DNA of 64,000 bases from Shewanella nanhaiensis (GTDB lineage: Bacteria > Pseudomonadota > Gammaproteobacteria > Enterobacterales > Shewanellaceae). The DNA is taken from NCBI RefSeq assembly GCF_019457885.1, contig NZ_JAHZST010000009.1:62001-126000 (forward strand). Direction: 5' to 3'. Below the pieces are notes generated by a model. That model was not told the origin of the DNA. It did no database searches and saw nothing but the letters and a program-made list of their open reading frames with translations. The translations under genes were made by a program, and so were the position numbers. Shown piece after piece: positions 1 to 9,640 of the stretch; the stretch's first letter is position 1; every line of letters starts with the position of its first letter.

Positions 1-815
1 TTGAATACCTCAGTGCTGAAGCTTGGGTCGATGGCTGTCATGCCCTTCCCTCATTACAAAAAAGTGGTCTGAAAAAGTTTTTCTTTTTCCCTGGCTTTAC
101 CGATAAAACAGGTGGACTTATCTGCGAAAAGTCACTGTTTTCTGAGCGCGAGCAGTGGCAAGCAACACCTGATAATAAACTGGCGCTATTTGAGCAGCTA
201 GGCCTACAAGCTATCGATAAGAATGATCTGTGCATCAGTGTTTTTAGTTACGAGACTGAGGCGTTAGCAGCGCTGTGTGAGTTATGGCAAGACACGCAAA
301 AAAAAGTGCACCTGCTTATCCCTAAGGGACGTAGTTTACATAGCCTATCTCATCTGCTCCCTATCGAATACGAATTAATAAAACCAGGACAGCACTATGA
401 GTACAAGCAGCTGACCATCCATATCTTACCTATGACAGACCAGCAGGGGTTTGATAAATTGCTCTGGAGCTGTGATATTAACATCGTCAGAGGCGAGGAT
501 TCATTTTTAAGGGCACAATGGGCGGCTAGACCTTTCATTTGGCACATATATCCTCAAGAAGATGATTACCATCTCGTAAAATTAGAAGCTTTTATGCAAG
601 TTTACTGCGATAATCTTGCTCCTGAAATTGCCGGGCATTGGTCAGCGTTAAATTTAGCCTTTAACCAAGGGGCACAAAACAGGGTCAAAACCCTGTGGCA
701 ACACCTAGATTCAGTTAATAGACCGTTACTACAACATGCACAAGAATGGCCTGTTAACGCATTAAATGATGCAGATCTTGCTTCTCGACTGGTTCAATTC
801 GTCAAAAATAGCTAA
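1..815 (+). CDS. earP: EF-P arginine rhamnosyltransferase EarP (5' truncated by window edge)
   Basis: The frame is open from the first bases of the window (codons from position 3) to the stop at 813-815, so only the C-terminal part, about 270 residues, is present. EarP transfers rhamnose from dTDP-rhamnose to Arg32 of elongation factor P in the cytoplasm, which lets EF-P rescue ribosomes stalled on polyproline. Visible family features are the segment EYLSAEAW near the start, the [14 protein letters not shown] stretch and a C-terminal Rossmann-like half. The next gene, 44 bp downstream, is efp with an arginine at position 32, which is the expected partner. The internal ATG at 306 is not the start, because homologous sequence continues upstream of it. 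Confidence 0.93.
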   Translation, partial: EYLSAEAWVDGCHALPSLQKSGLKKFFFFPGFTDKTGGLICEKSLFSEREQWQATPDNKLALFEQLGLQAIDKNDLCISVFSYETEALAALCELWQDTQKKVHLLIPKGRSLHSLSHLLPIEYELIKPGQHYEYKQLTIHILPMTDQQGFDKLLWSCDINIVRGEDSFLRAQWAARPFIWHIYPQEDDYHLVKLEAFMQVYCDNLAPEIAGHWSALNLAFNQGAQNRVKTLWQHLDSVNRPLLQHAQEWPVNALNDADLASRLVQFVKNS

Positions 816-859
816 GATGCTGCTCTAAAACAGAAAGTCCAAAAATAGGAAATAGTGTA

Positions 860-1420
860 ATGAAAACTGCTCATGAAATCCGTCCAGGTAACGTGATCAT
901 GTTAGATGGCAGCCCATGGGTTGTACAAAAAACTGAAACAACTCGTTCTGGCCGTAACGCTGCTATTGTAAAAATGAAGCTAAAGAACGTTTTACTTGAT
1001 TCAAGTACTGAAACCACCTTTAAAGGTGAAGACAAGATGGATGATATCATTCTGGAACGTCTTGATTGTACTTACTCATACTTCGCCGATCCTATGTATG
1101 TATTTATGGATGCTGAGTACAACCAATACGATGTAGAAGCAGGTAACTTAGGTGATGCATCGGCTTATATCGTCGATGGCATGGAAGAGGTTTGTCAGGT
1201 CACTTTCTACGAAGGTAAAGCTATCTCTGTTGAACTACCTACCACTATCGTTCGTGAAGTGACTTACACTGAGCCATCTGCTCGCGGTGATACTTCTGGT
1301 AAAGTAATGAAGCCAGCCACTGTTTCTGGTGGTGCGACTTTGAGCGTTGCTGATTTCGTTAAAACCGGTGATATGATTGAGATCGATACTCGCACTGGTG
1401 AATTCAAAAAGCGTGTTTAA
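860..1420 (+). CDS. efp: Elongation factor P
   Basis: This is a 186-residue translation factor that binds between the P and E sites and promotes peptide-bond formation on polyproline stretches. The N-terminal KOW-like domain, the central OB domain and the C-terminal OB domain are all present, and the C-terminus [10 protein letters not shown] is typical. The loop TRSGRNAA places arginine at residue 32, the rhamnosylated residue of EarP-type EF-Ps, where the EpmA/EpmB class has lysine. This agrees with the adjacent earP. The two genes are probably cotranscribed, and a strong terminator follows at 1443-1471. Confidence 0.97.
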   Translation: MKTAHEIRPGNVIMLDGSPWVVQKTETTRSGRNAAIVKMKLKNVLLDSSTETTFKGEDKMDDIILERLDCTYSYFADPMYVFMDAEYNQYDVEAGNLGDASAYIVDGMEEVCQVTFYEGKAISVELPTTIVREVTYTEPSARGDTSGKVMKPATVSGGATLSVADFVKTGDMIEIDTRTGEFKKRV

Positions 1421-1442
1421 TGAATTAAATTAAATTCAGTTT

Positions 1443-1471
1443 AAAAGCCAGTGGATCTCACTGGCTTTTTT
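1443..1471 (+). terminator. Rho-independent terminator of efp
   Basis: An 11-bp perfect stem (AAAAGCCAGTG at 1443-1453 with its complement at 1459-1469) has a 5-nt loop and ends in a T tract. Confidence 0.9.
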
Positions 1472-1720
1472 ATACCCCTTACACCCAGGCAGAGCGTTTG
1501 ACTATAAAAACCACCAATGACAGCGCGTTATCCTGCAAAACTTTTATTAACAGCTGAGTTATAGAGAGATAATCTAAAAATATTGTTGGGTTAATCAGTA
1601 ATAAACACGGTAAAACACTTCTCAATGACCCCATAATTAGCTATTGTCCCTCTACATAAGTAATACCTAAGTACGGCTGGAATTTTACCTGGAACCGACT
1701 TAGCATTTTAGAGGTTGTGG
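1472..1720. other. Intergenic region upstream of alaA
   Basis: This is about 250 bp of AT-rich sequence between the efp terminator and alaA. I see no ORF or clear operator. It presumably carries the alaA promoter, and a GAGG Shine-Dalgarno lies at 1711-1714. Confidence 0.4.
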
Positions 1721-2932
1721 ATGCGTCCAATTATCAAATCAAATAAATTAGATTCAGTCTGTTATGACATCCGAGGCCCAGTACATAAGGAAGCACGTCG
1801 CCTTGAAGATGAAGGCCATCGTATCCTAAAACTCAATATTGGTAACCCTGCACCTTTCGGTTTTGAAGCGCCAGAGGAGATTGTACGTGATGTTATCCTC
1901 AATTTACCTAGTGCTCAAGGCTATTGTGAATCAAAAGGATTATTCTCTGCCCGTAAGGCCATAGTGCAGCATTATCAATCTCAAGGTATCTTCGGAGTTG
2001 ATATTGAAGATGTCTATATTGGCAATGGCGTATCTGAGCTGATTGTCATGGCGATGCAGGGGCTGCTCAATACAGACGATGAGGTTTTGATCCCCTCACC
2101 CGATTACCCACTATGGACCGCAGCCGTTAATCTTTCTGGCGGTAAAGCACAACATTACCGCTGTGATGAAGAAGCCGATTGGTTCCCTGATCTAGATGAT
2201 ATCCGAGCTAAAATCACTCCAAGAACCCGTGCTCTTGTACTGATTAACCCCAATAACCCCACAGGAGCTGTTTATTCAAAAGCCCTGCTACTTGAAGCGA
2301 TCGAGATCTGTAGAGAGCATCACCTTATCCTGTTTGCCGATGAGATCTACGACAAAATATTATATGACGAAGCACAGCATGTGCCAGCAGCGAGCCTCTC
2401 TGATGATATTTTAACGGTCACTTTTAATGGTTTATCAAAATCTTACCGTGCAGCGGGTTTTCGTGTCGGTTGGATGATGTTGTCAGGAAACCTTAAAGCA
2501 GCTAAAAGTTACATTGAGGGCTTAGAGATGCTGGCCTCTATGCGTTTATGCGCAAATGTGCCAAACCAACATGCCATTCAAACTGCACTCGGTGGCTATC
2601 AGAGTATCAATGAGCTAGTGATCAATGAGGGGCGTTTGAAAGTCCAGCGAGACACTTGTATTGAACTGCTCAACTCTATTCCAGGGATCAGCGTTAAATG
2701 CCCTAAGGGTGCCATGTATGCGTTTCCAAAGTTAGATAAGCGATTTAATATACGTGATGATGAACGCTTAGTACTGGATCTACTAAAAGAGAAGAAGATA
2801 CTCTTGGTTCATGGGACCGCCTTTAATTGGCCTGAGCCCGATCACCTTCGAGTGGTCTTCCTGCCTCATAAGGAAGATCTTGAAAAAGCACTCACCGAGT
2901 TTGGCGACTTTATGGATGGTTACAGGCAGTAA
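1721..2932 (+). CDS. alaA: Alanine aminotransferase AlaA (class I/II PLP aminotransferase)
   Basis: This 403-residue enzyme interconverts pyruvate plus glutamate with alanine plus 2-oxoglutarate. The start is placed at ATG 1721 rather than the upstream TTG 1715, because GAGG at 1711-1714 is correctly spaced for 1721 and the N-terminus MRPIIKSNKLD then aligns with E. coli AlaA. The PLP lysine is K240 in GLSKSYRAAGFRVGW, the same number as in E. coli, and the NPNNPTGAVYSK and FADEIYDKILYD motifs are present. It is monocistronic, with a terminator at 2970-2995. Confidence 0.93.
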   Translation: MRPIIKSNKLDSVCYDIRGPVHKEARRLEDEGHRILKLNIGNPAPFGFEAPEEIVRDVILNLPSAQGYCESKGLFSARKAIVQHYQSQGIFGVDIEDVYIGNGVSELIVMAMQGLLNTDDEVLIPSPDYPLWTAAVNLSGGKAQHYRCDEEADWFPDLDDIRAKITPRTRALVLINPNNPTGAVYSKALLLEAIEICREHHLILFADEIYDKILYDEAQHVPAASLSDDILTVTFNGLSKSYRAAGFRVGWMMLSGNLKAAKSYIEGLEMLASMRLCANVPNQHAIQTALGGYQSINELVINEGRLKVQRDTCIELLNSIPGISVKCPKGAMYAFPKLDKRFNIRDDERLVLDLLKEKKILLVHGTAFNWPEPDHLRVVFLPHKEDLEKALTEFGDFMDGYRQ

Positions 2933-2969
2933 TCCTATCGACTAGTGTTCGAAACACTTTCAACAGAAG

Positions 2970-2995
2970 AAAGCGACCTATGCAGGTCGCTTTTT
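2970..2995 (+). terminator. Terminator of alaA
   Basis: An 8-bp stem (AGCGACCT with AGGTCGCT, 2972-2991), a short ATGC loop and a following T run. It lies just before the 3' end of the convergent PilZ gene. Confidence 0.85.
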
Positions 2996-3007
2996 ACCTT
3001 TAAAGAA

Positions 3008-3721
3008 CTACTTCAATAGATGGCACATAAGCAGTTTATGCACAATAGACTCAGCTTTTACCTGAGAGCAGTTGATTGTAAAACCGTACTGAAATGCTTC
3101 ATCATCATGCTCAATAGGCAAGATGTTCTTAATGGTAATTGGCACAAGTTGAGTGTCCAGTTCTGTTGAGAGTTCAACCTTCAACAGATAAGACTCCTCA
3201 CACATAATCGTATTAAGTCCTGAGCTAACAAAAGCCCCCCCTTTTATTGAGATATCCTTTAACGCTCCCAAGGCAAGTGGCTTAACCTTTTGGCTTTTCT
3301 CAGTTTCACCTTTCTCTGGAACTATCACAGAGCTAAGGCTAATAGGGATCCGAGATTGATGCCTCAACGCGACTTTTTGTAACTCTTTGGGATAATCAAT
3401 TAGGAGCCAGTATCCCAGATTCTTTTCCACTTTCTGGATCTTACTTTTAAACGCTAACACATTAGCCTTAGGCTCATTACTCCTGATAATTCGAACGATA
3501 ATCTCCTGGCCAATAAATAGAAAATTTTGTGCCTTCTGCCAGTGATAATCATCTCCTAGCTCAAGAATAATCATACGTTTGGGATCCACACCTATGAAAC
3601 GGGATTGAAGGCGGATAACCTGATCCGGTGCCAAGATCTGGATATTCACTTCCGTATTACAGGACATATGGTCCAAAAGACTAAACTGGTAGGTTGGCGA
3701 ATGGATCACTATCTTCTCCAA
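3008..3721 (-). CDS. PilZ-domain c-di-GMP receptor, YcgR-like
   Basis: This is a 237-residue soluble protein. The C-terminal half carries a PilZ signature: RHQSR at residues 120-124 (RxxxR) and DISIKG at 156-161 (DxSxxG). These motifs bind cyclic di-GMP. The N-terminal 110 residues form a beta-rich domain resembling the YcgR N-terminal domain of flagellar-brake proteins. It probably adjusts motility or surface behaviour in response to c-di-GMP, but no flagellar or pilus gene is adjacent, so the effector is unknown. It is transcribed alone, convergent with alaA and divergent from yfbR. Confidence 0.8.
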   Translation of the reverse strand: MEKIVIHSPTYQFSLLDHMSCNTEVNIQILAPDQVIRLQSRFIGVDPKRMIILELGDDYHWQKAQNFLFIGQEIIVRIIRSNEPKANVLAFKSKIQKVEKNLGYWLLIDYPKELQKVALRHQSRIPISLSSVIVPEKGETEKSQKVKPLALGALKDISIKGGAFVSSGLNTIMCEESYLLKVELSTELDTQLVPITIKNILPIEHDDEAFQYGFTINCSQVKAESIVHKLLMCHLLK

Positions 3722-3987
3722 TGATAATTTCAGAAGGAACGAATCCCATTTTCCTATGTAGCAATTGAGTTTATAGTTACTTAAGAGAAAGAAAACTTAA
3801 CCCAAATTTTAGCCACTAAGCTGTTAATACGCCAGTAAGCACGCGAATAGTACAAGAGGTCCTCAAGCTAGATTTATACAATTTTAGCGACTAACACCCT
3901 GCTAGCCATGTAATTAATACTTGCTCTATACGGGATACCCTATGCTAATGTAACGCCATAAGTTTGTTTCAGTAGAGTTGCATCACT

Positions 3988-4575
3988 ATGAGTCACCTAT
4001 TTGCCCACCTTGCTAGAATGAAATTAATTCAACGCTGGCCTCTTATGTACAACGTTCGCAGTGAAAACGTCCAAGAACATTCGCTACAAGTCGCTATGGT
4101 TGCTCATGCCCTAGCCATTATTAGCAATCAAAAATTTGGAACCAAACTAAGCCCTGATAGAGCAGCAACCGTGGCTATCTTTCATGATGCCAGCGAGATC
4201 TTAACTGGCGACCTCCCCACGCCAGTGAAATATTTTAATAAAGAGATTGAGGCTGAATACAAAAAAATTGAGGCAATTGCAGAACATAGACTACTTGAGA
4301 TGGTTCCTGATGAGTTTCAGCAAGAGTACCAACCACTCCTTTCAAGTGAACATGCTGATACAGAATATAAATTATTGGTAAAATCCGCCGATACTATCTG
4401 TGCCTTCCTAAAGTGCCTCGAAGAGCTTAGAGCTGGAAATAATGAATTTAACACAGCAAGAAAACGTTTAATTGAATCATTAGATAAGAATCCCGATCCT
4501 GCAGTTAAATATTTTGTCGACTGCTATGTGCCAAGCTTCAAACTAAGCTTAGATGATATCAATAGGTTGCTTTAA
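3988..4575 (+). CDS. yfbR: 5'-deoxynucleotidase YfbR (HD domain)
   Basis: This 195-residue protein dephosphorylates deoxyribonucleoside 5'-monophosphates and takes part in dNTP-pool maintenance. HD-phosphohydrolase ligands are visible: H31 in QEHSLQVA, H66-D67 in IFHDASE, and the later Asp in KSADTICAFLKCLEE. The segment LTGDLPTPVKYFN is characteristic of YfbR. The gene is followed after 61 bp by a dGTPase-like HD protein on the same strand, which suggests a shared nucleotide-pool function. Confidence 0.93.
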   Translation: MSHLFAHLARMKLIQRWPLMYNVRSENVQEHSLQVAMVAHALAIISNQKFGTKLSPDRAATVAIFHDASEILTGDLPTPVKYFNKEIEAEYKKIEAIAEHRLLEMVPDEFQQEYQPLLSSEHADTEYKLLVKSADTICAFLKCLEELRAGNNEFNTARKRLIESLDKNPDPAVKYFVDCYVPSFKLSLDDINRLL

Positions 4576-4636
4576 TCGGGTTACCATCAGTTTGCAGCTA
4601 AATTTCAAAGGTCAATCATAGTGAGTAAGGATAAAC

Positions 4637-5971
4637 ATGATCGCATCCCCATGGCATGAAAGACGTCTTAATGAAGATAAGAAAAGGCGTAATGATCATC
4701 GAAGCCCCTTTCAAAGAGATCGCGCTAGAATACTGCACTCGGCCGCATTCAGAAGATTACAGGCAAAAACTCAAGTATTAGGCGTCGGGATGAATGACTT
4801 TTATCGTACCCGACTAACCCACTCTCTTGAAGTGTCTCAAATTGGTACAGGTATTCGAGCACAACTGAAACTAAAGCAACCTCAACACCTATCACTGTTT
4901 GACTCAATGAGCCTGATTGAATCCCTCTGTTTGGCGCACGATATAGGCCATCCCCCCTTCGGACACGGTGGTGAGGTCGCATTAAACTATATGATGCGCA
5001 ATCATGGTGGCTTCGAGGGAAACGGACAGACATTCAGGATCCTCACGGGACTTGAGCCCTATACTGAATGTTTTGGTATGAACCTCTGTCGTCGAACGCT
5101 GCTGGGAGTGCTTAAATATCCAGGGCTCTACTCATCACTCCATCATGATGGTCAACAGGCAGAAGTTAAAAACATTCGTCAACTTAGACCCGCAGACTGG
5201 CCACCAGTCAAAGGTGTCTTTGATGATGATAAAGCCATTTTAGACTGGGTACTGGCGCCCTTGATTGACTCTGACAGAGAGCGATTTTTACAAACCCATG
5301 CAGCAGCAACTGGTAAACACAAGCGAACGCGTTATAAATCCTTAGATTGCTCGATTATGGAACTGGCTGACGATATCGCTTACGCGGTCCACGATCTTGA
5401 GGATGCCATAGTGATGGGAATTGTAAGCAGCTTTCAATGGCAAAACGATGTAGCAGAAGTCTTAAAAAGCAGTAAAGATAGCTGGATCCGAGAGGAGTTT
5501 GCCACCATAGGTGATAAACTTTTCTCTCACCATCATCACCAGAGAAAAGATGCCATTGGCACTTTGGTCAATGGTTTCGTTACCGCGATTGATCTAAAAG
5601 AGGATTTAGCATTTACTGAACCTCTATTACGTTTCAATGCTGCACTAGATGAAGAGTTTGATTCTGCGTTAGAGGTACTAAAGCAGTTTGTCTATAAATT
5701 CGTTATCAGAAAACCCGAGATTCAGATGTTAGAGTATAAAGGTCAACAAACAGTAATGGAGCTTTTTGAAGCATTTGAGTCTGATCCTGAGCGTCTGTTA
5801 CCAACCCATACTCAAGAAAGGTGGCGAGAAAGCCACAACAAAGGACTAAACTGCCATAGAGTCATTGCGGACTATATCTCAGGCATGACAGATGAGTTTG
5901 CAGCTAGGTTACATCAACAACTGTTCAACCCTAAACCTGGCTCTATGATAGAACTGAGTCATGAACTCTAA
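4637..5971 (+). CDS. dgt: dGTP triphosphohydrolase-like HD protein
   Basis: This is a 444-residue member of the deoxyguanosinetriphosphate triphosphohydrolase-like family, which hydrolyses dNTPs to the nucleoside plus tripolyphosphate. Visible features are [18 protein letters not shown], the HD site [28 protein letters not shown], and the third motif [17 protein letters not shown]. The length fits the roughly 440-residue type rather than the 505-residue E. coli Dgt. Substrate preference cannot be read from sequence. Relatives also limit phage by depleting dNTPs, but nothing here shows such a role. Confidence 0.88.
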   Translation: MIASPWHERRLNEDKKRRNDHRSPFQRDRARILHSAAFRRLQAKTQVLGVGMNDFYRTRLTHSLEVSQIGTGIRAQLKLKQPQHLSLFDSMSLIESLCLAHDIGHPPFGHGGEVALNYMMRNHGGFEGNGQTFRILTGLEPYTECFGMNLCRRTLLGVLKYPGLYSSLHHDGQQAEVKNIRQLRPADWPPVKGVFDDDKAILDWVLAPLIDSDRERFLQTHAAATGKHKRTRYKSLDCSIMELADDIAYAVHDLEDAIVMGIVSSFQWQNDVAEVLKSSKDSWIREEFATIGDKLFSHHHHQRKDAIGTLVNGFVTAIDLKEDLAFTEPLLRFNAALDEEFDSALEVLKQFVYKFVIRKPEIQMLEYKGQQTVMELFEAFESDPERLLPTHTQERWRESHNKGLNCHRVIADYISGMTDEFAARLHQQLFNPKPGSMIELSHEL

Positions 5972-6032
5972 ATAGCCTTAGCTGACAGAAACCCTGACTA
6001 AGCACTCAATATATATGACTAAATAATCACCC

Positions 6033-6067
6033 AACTCTCTCAGTTTATCGTTTTAACTGAGAGAGTT
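6033..6067. repeat. 13-bp perfect inverted repeat downstream of the dGTPase gene
   Basis: AACTCTCTCAGTT at 6033-6045 pairs perfectly with 6055-6067 across a 9-nt loop. No T tract follows on the plus strand (the next bases are CATTAACT). It is either an atypical terminator or an RNA 3'-end stabiliser. Confidence 0.6.
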
Positions 6068-6471
6068 CATTAACTCTTCAGCGACCAAATTATATCCAAA
6101 GAATCATATCCACTCCTGTAAAAGTTAATAAACTGTTTTAGTAGCCATGATTTACACTCACTAGCAACCTGCTCGGTTTTACCTCATTTTTACATCTATT
6201 TAATATCTACCCTTTATTTATCAATAATTTAAATAATCTTTCCAATTTGACTAGAGAAACCCAATTGTTAGCATGCTGTTACACCCAATAGATGTTTACA
6301 TAACAATCTTATCTAGATGCTATGTAGTACTCCTAATCTGTTCAATCTTACAGAGTTGAGTGTTTTGTTTTTACCGGGGATTAATGACCAAACTGAATAA
6401 ATTGTCCATAAGCATTGAACAGAGACACAGTTGGCAGAAAAACAGATAACAAAAAATATAAGGATGGAGAG
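6068..6471. other. Upstream region of the TonB receptor gene
   Basis: About 400 bp of very AT-rich sequence without a credible gene. A GGAG-type Shine-Dalgarno lies just before the ATG at 6472. I see no Fur-box-like 19-mer that I would defend. Confidence 0.35.
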
Positions 6472-9400
6472 ATGAATAAAAAGCTGATCACCATAGCAAT
6501 ACAAACCGCCATCATGGGGGGCGCACTTAGCTTAGCGCCGCAAGTATATGCTGTCGATGACAAAGAGATAGCAAAACCCGCACTCGAAGCCACTACAGAT
6601 GAACAGGCAAAAGAGCCTGAGATCCAAGAAAAAATTACCGTTACAGGTTCACGCCTACGCCGAGATAGTTTTAGCGTTGCAACACCATTAGCCACATTAA
6701 ACAATGAAGCTATTGAGGACACAGGCTTAGGCTCACTAGCCGAGATCTTAGTTGAAGAACTTCCACAAATAGCAGAAGGAAGTAGTAATACTAATACTCA
6801 ATCCAATATCACAGCTACAGGCCTTTCCACGATTGACCTACGTAATTTAGGTACGAGTCGTACTCTAACACTTATTGATGGCCGCCGAGTCGTATCGAAC
6901 AGTCATAGTAGTAATGCAGTCAGTTTATCTACAATCCCAACGGGAATGGTTAAACGTGTTGAAGTTATTACGGGTGGCGCATCGGCAGCTTACGGATCAG
7001 ATGCTATCGCAGGTGTGGTTAACATTATTACGCAGCAAGATAAAGAAGGCTTCTCGTTTAAGGCTCGTGGCGGCGAAAGTACAGAAGGCGGCGCTAAAGA
7101 GTTCACCTTAGATTTAAACTACGGTACTGAATTTGCCGATAGTAGAGGTTATGTTTATTTCAGTTCGACTTATGACAAACAATACGGGCTAACCTATAAC
7201 GACCGACCCCGTGCTCAACAGCAAGAATCACATTCTTACGATGATGTAAGAATGTGTAATCAGATGCTGACTGCTAATGAGCCTAAAGATGGTGAGTGTA
7301 TACGTGATATTACACAAGCTGATTGGCGTAGTTTAAGTGATTCGATACCTGGTGGTGTTTTTCATGAAGGCAAAAGTAGTATCGGCGGCTTTTGGTATGA
7401 TGGTCAAACATTACGTGATGACTGGGTAGAAGAGAAGTATGGTATCGACACTGACCAATACGTGATGTTAAAAGTTCCTGATGAAGGGTTAAACACAGCT
7501 GTAAAGGTAGACTTTGAGTTAACAGATGACATCTCTTTTTATGGCCAGTTTCAGCATAGTATCAATAAGTCATTTAACAATAAATCTCCAGAAGGTGAAG
7601 ATGAGAGTGATTTAGTTATCACTTTTGACCCAGCAACGGGCGAATTCGGTCAAGTTGATATGGGTCGTATTAGTCGAGATAACCCTTATGTTCCCGCCGA
7701 AATTGCTGCTGGTGGTGGAAGCACGATTAAGTGGGATAGACAGTTTGCAGAAGTGGGACAAATATATACTGATAATACCCGTACAACCATACGTTCATGG
7801 GCTGGTTTACAAGGTACCGTTTTTGATGGTGATTGGGATTGGGATGTGTCTGTTGGTTACGGTAAGTTTACCCAAGAGCAGATCCGTGGAAATGAGATTG
7901 ATGTTATCAAAGCAAGTTATGCTCTAGATGCTGAATATGCTGATGATGGTGTAACCATACAATGTGCCGATGAAGCAGCGCGAGCAGCAGGTTGTTTACC
8001 TATGAATCTATTCGGTGAAGGTTCTATAACATCAGAAGTCGCTGATTATATTCGTGTGAACCCTACCATTGATACTGAAGTTGAGCAGCTCTCATTTGTT
8101 GGTTACATGGCAGGAGATCTATTTGAAATGCCTGCGGGACCAGTAGCTTCAGCGTTTGGTTTTGAATACCGAAAAGATTCACAAGAAGTCGTCACTGGAG
8201 GTGGGGCAACTGAAGGTGGCATCAGTTTTAACTATGTACCACAATATTCAGGTGATATGGAAGTAGCTGAAATTTTTGGTGAAATAGCAGTACCATTACT
8301 TAGTGATGTCACTGGTGCTAAAAGCTTAACAGCAGAATTATCAGCTCGACTTGCAGATTACAGCGCCGAAGGCGTCGACCTAGTTTCCAGTTATAAAACT
8401 GGGGTAGTTTGGGAGATCTTGGAAGGTTATGCCATTAGAGCAAACTGGGCTCGAGCTCAACGAGCACCATCAATAGATAATTTACTATCACCACCTGCCG
8501 GTGACTATGATAGATTTACTGATATCTGTTATGGAACCACGGCTACTTCAACCGATAAAGGTCATGCTAATTGTCGTAAAGATGCTGCAATAGCAGAGCA
8601 AATTGCATTAGATGGAGAATTTGATGAACCTGATAACAACTACTCTCCGGGTGTAGGTAACCCAGATCTATTTGAAGAAACAGCGAACACAGTGACTTTC
8701 GGGGTTAGCGTAGCGCCTTCATTTATTGAAGGTTTGCGTATAGCTGTAGATTATTACGATATTGCTATTGAAGATGCACTGTCTACTTACTCAAATCAAA
8801 ATATCATGGAGTATTGTTATGCCTCTGATTTAGAGTGGGATGTACGTGGTGGTAGCAACACTTTCTGTAATGACCTAAAACGTGATGAAGACGGTGCCTT
8901 GATTGAAATAATGCAACGCGATTATAACGTTGATGAAATTAGCACGAGTGGTGTCGATCTCGCTCTTGAATATGTATATGAATTTGAGCAACTTGGACGC
9001 CTTAGTTTTAAAACAGATTGGACCCATGTCCTTGATTGGACAAAAACAGTACAATCACCAAGTGGTGCAGTAACAGAAAATTATGAGGGTTATTACGATA
9101 ATGATATCTATGATACACAAGGTTCAGCATCGTTAACTTGGTCTTTCGAGGAATTGCGAGTTCGTTGGAGCACTCGTTATAAAGGACCTATCACTGTTAA
9201 CCAACAAGCAGAGTCAGATTGGCAAGATGCAATAACGGAAAACGATAAACGTTGCGCTGCAGGTCCAGATGGATGTATTGAAAATCCCGAAGAACTTGCG
9301 TTTAACGAATTAGGCTCATATACGACTCATAACTTATCAATTTCTTACACTATGGATCTACCTAATGATGGTGACTTGCGAGTCTTTGGCGGTGTAAATA

Positions 9401-9513
9401 ATATCTTTGATAATCAAGGTGACTATAGCTTAGACGGTCGTGGTCACTTCTATAGTGGCTATGGCAGTAGCCGCGGTCGTTTTGCCTTCCTAGGAGCAGA
9501 GTTTAGGTTTTAA
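6472..9513 (+). CDS. TonB-dependent outer-membrane receptor
   Basis: This is a 1013-residue outer-membrane active transporter. The ATG at 6472 is chosen over the upstream TTG at 6415 because AGGATGGAGAG precedes it and a good signal peptide follows (MNKKLITIAIQTAIMGGALS, then cleavage near VYA). A TonB-box-like ITVTGSRLRR precedes the plug domain, with TLIDGRRV and GGASAAYGSDAIAGVVNI. The 22-stranded barrel follows and ends in a terminal phenylalanine (AEFRF). It belongs to the large marine TonB receptor class with scattered Cys pairs, and the substrate is not evident. A role in metal or lanthanide uptake for the neighbouring quinoprotein island is speculation. It converges on the island's leftward operon. 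Confidence 0.9.
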   Translation: MNKKLITIAIQTAIMGGALSLAPQVYAVDDKEIAKPALEATTDEQAKEPEIQEKITVTGSRLRRDSFSVATPLATLNNEAIEDTGLGSLAEILVEELPQIAEGSSNTNTQSNITATGLSTIDLRNLGTSRTLTLIDGRRVVSNSHSSNAVSLSTIPTGMVKRVEVITGGASAAYGSDAIAGVVNIITQQDKEGFSFKARGGESTEGGAKEFTLDLNYGTEFADSRGYVYFSSTYDKQYGLTYNDRPRAQQQESHSYDDVRMCNQMLTANEPKDGECIRDITQADWRSLSDSIPGGVFHEGKSSIGGFWYDGQTLRDDWVEEKYGIDTDQYVMLKVPDEGLNTAVKVDFELTDDISFYGQFQHSINKSFNNKSPEGEDESDLVITFDPATGEFGQVDMGRISRDNPYVPAEIAAGGGSTIKWDRQFAEVGQIYTDNTRTTIRSWAGLQGTVFDGDWDWDVSVGYGKFTQEQIRGNEIDVIKASYALDAEYADDGVTIQCADEAARAAGCLPMNLFGEGSITSEVADYIRVNPTIDTEVEQLSFVGYMAGDLFEMPAGPVASAFGFEYRKDSQEVVTGGGATEGGISFNYVPQYSGDMEVAEIFGEIAVPLLSDVTGAKSLTAELSARLADYSAEGVDLVSSYKTGVVWEILEGYAIRANWARAQRAPSIDNLLSPPAGDYDRFTDICYGTTATSTDKGHANCRKDAAIAEQIALDGEFDEPDNNYSPGVGNPDLFEETANTVTFGVSVAPSFIEGLRIAVDYYDIAIEDALSTYSNQNIMEYCYASDLEWDVRGGSNTFCNDLKRDEDGALIEIMQRDYNVDEISTSGVDLALEYVYEFEQLGRLSFKTDWTHVLDWTKTVQSPSGAVTENYEGYYDNDIYDTQGSASLTWSFEELRVRWSTRYKGPITVNQQAESDWQDAITENDKRCAAGPDGCIENPEELAFNELGSYTTHNLSISYTMDLPNDGDLRVFGGVNNIFDNQGDYSLDGRGHFYSGYGSSRGRFAFLGAEFRF

Positions 9514-9575
9514 GGTCTCAACTTAGATTATATAATGTATGGATGAATCTCCATCTATTATTTAATAGCAAATAG

Positions 9576-9608
9576 AAAAAGCGCGTCTCACATTGAGTCG
9601 CGCTTTTT
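9576..9608. terminator. Bidirectional terminator between the TonB receptor gene and pip
   Basis: AAAAAGCGCG at 9576-9585 pairs with CGCGCTTTTT at 9599-9608. An inner CTCA/TGAG pair extends the stem. The A and T runs allow function on both strands between convergent genes. Confidence 0.88.
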
Positions 9609-9640
9609 GTTTGCTAAACCAATCTTTTAATACATATCAA

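Noticed and set aside
4749..5033. 94-codon frame antisense to the dGTPase gene
   Set aside because: It lies entirely inside a well-conserved enzyme on the other strand and is a shadow.
6133..6146. CTACTAAA on the minus strand upstream of the TonB receptor
   Set aside because: Only eight bases match the shared motif, and it points away from the receptor gene.
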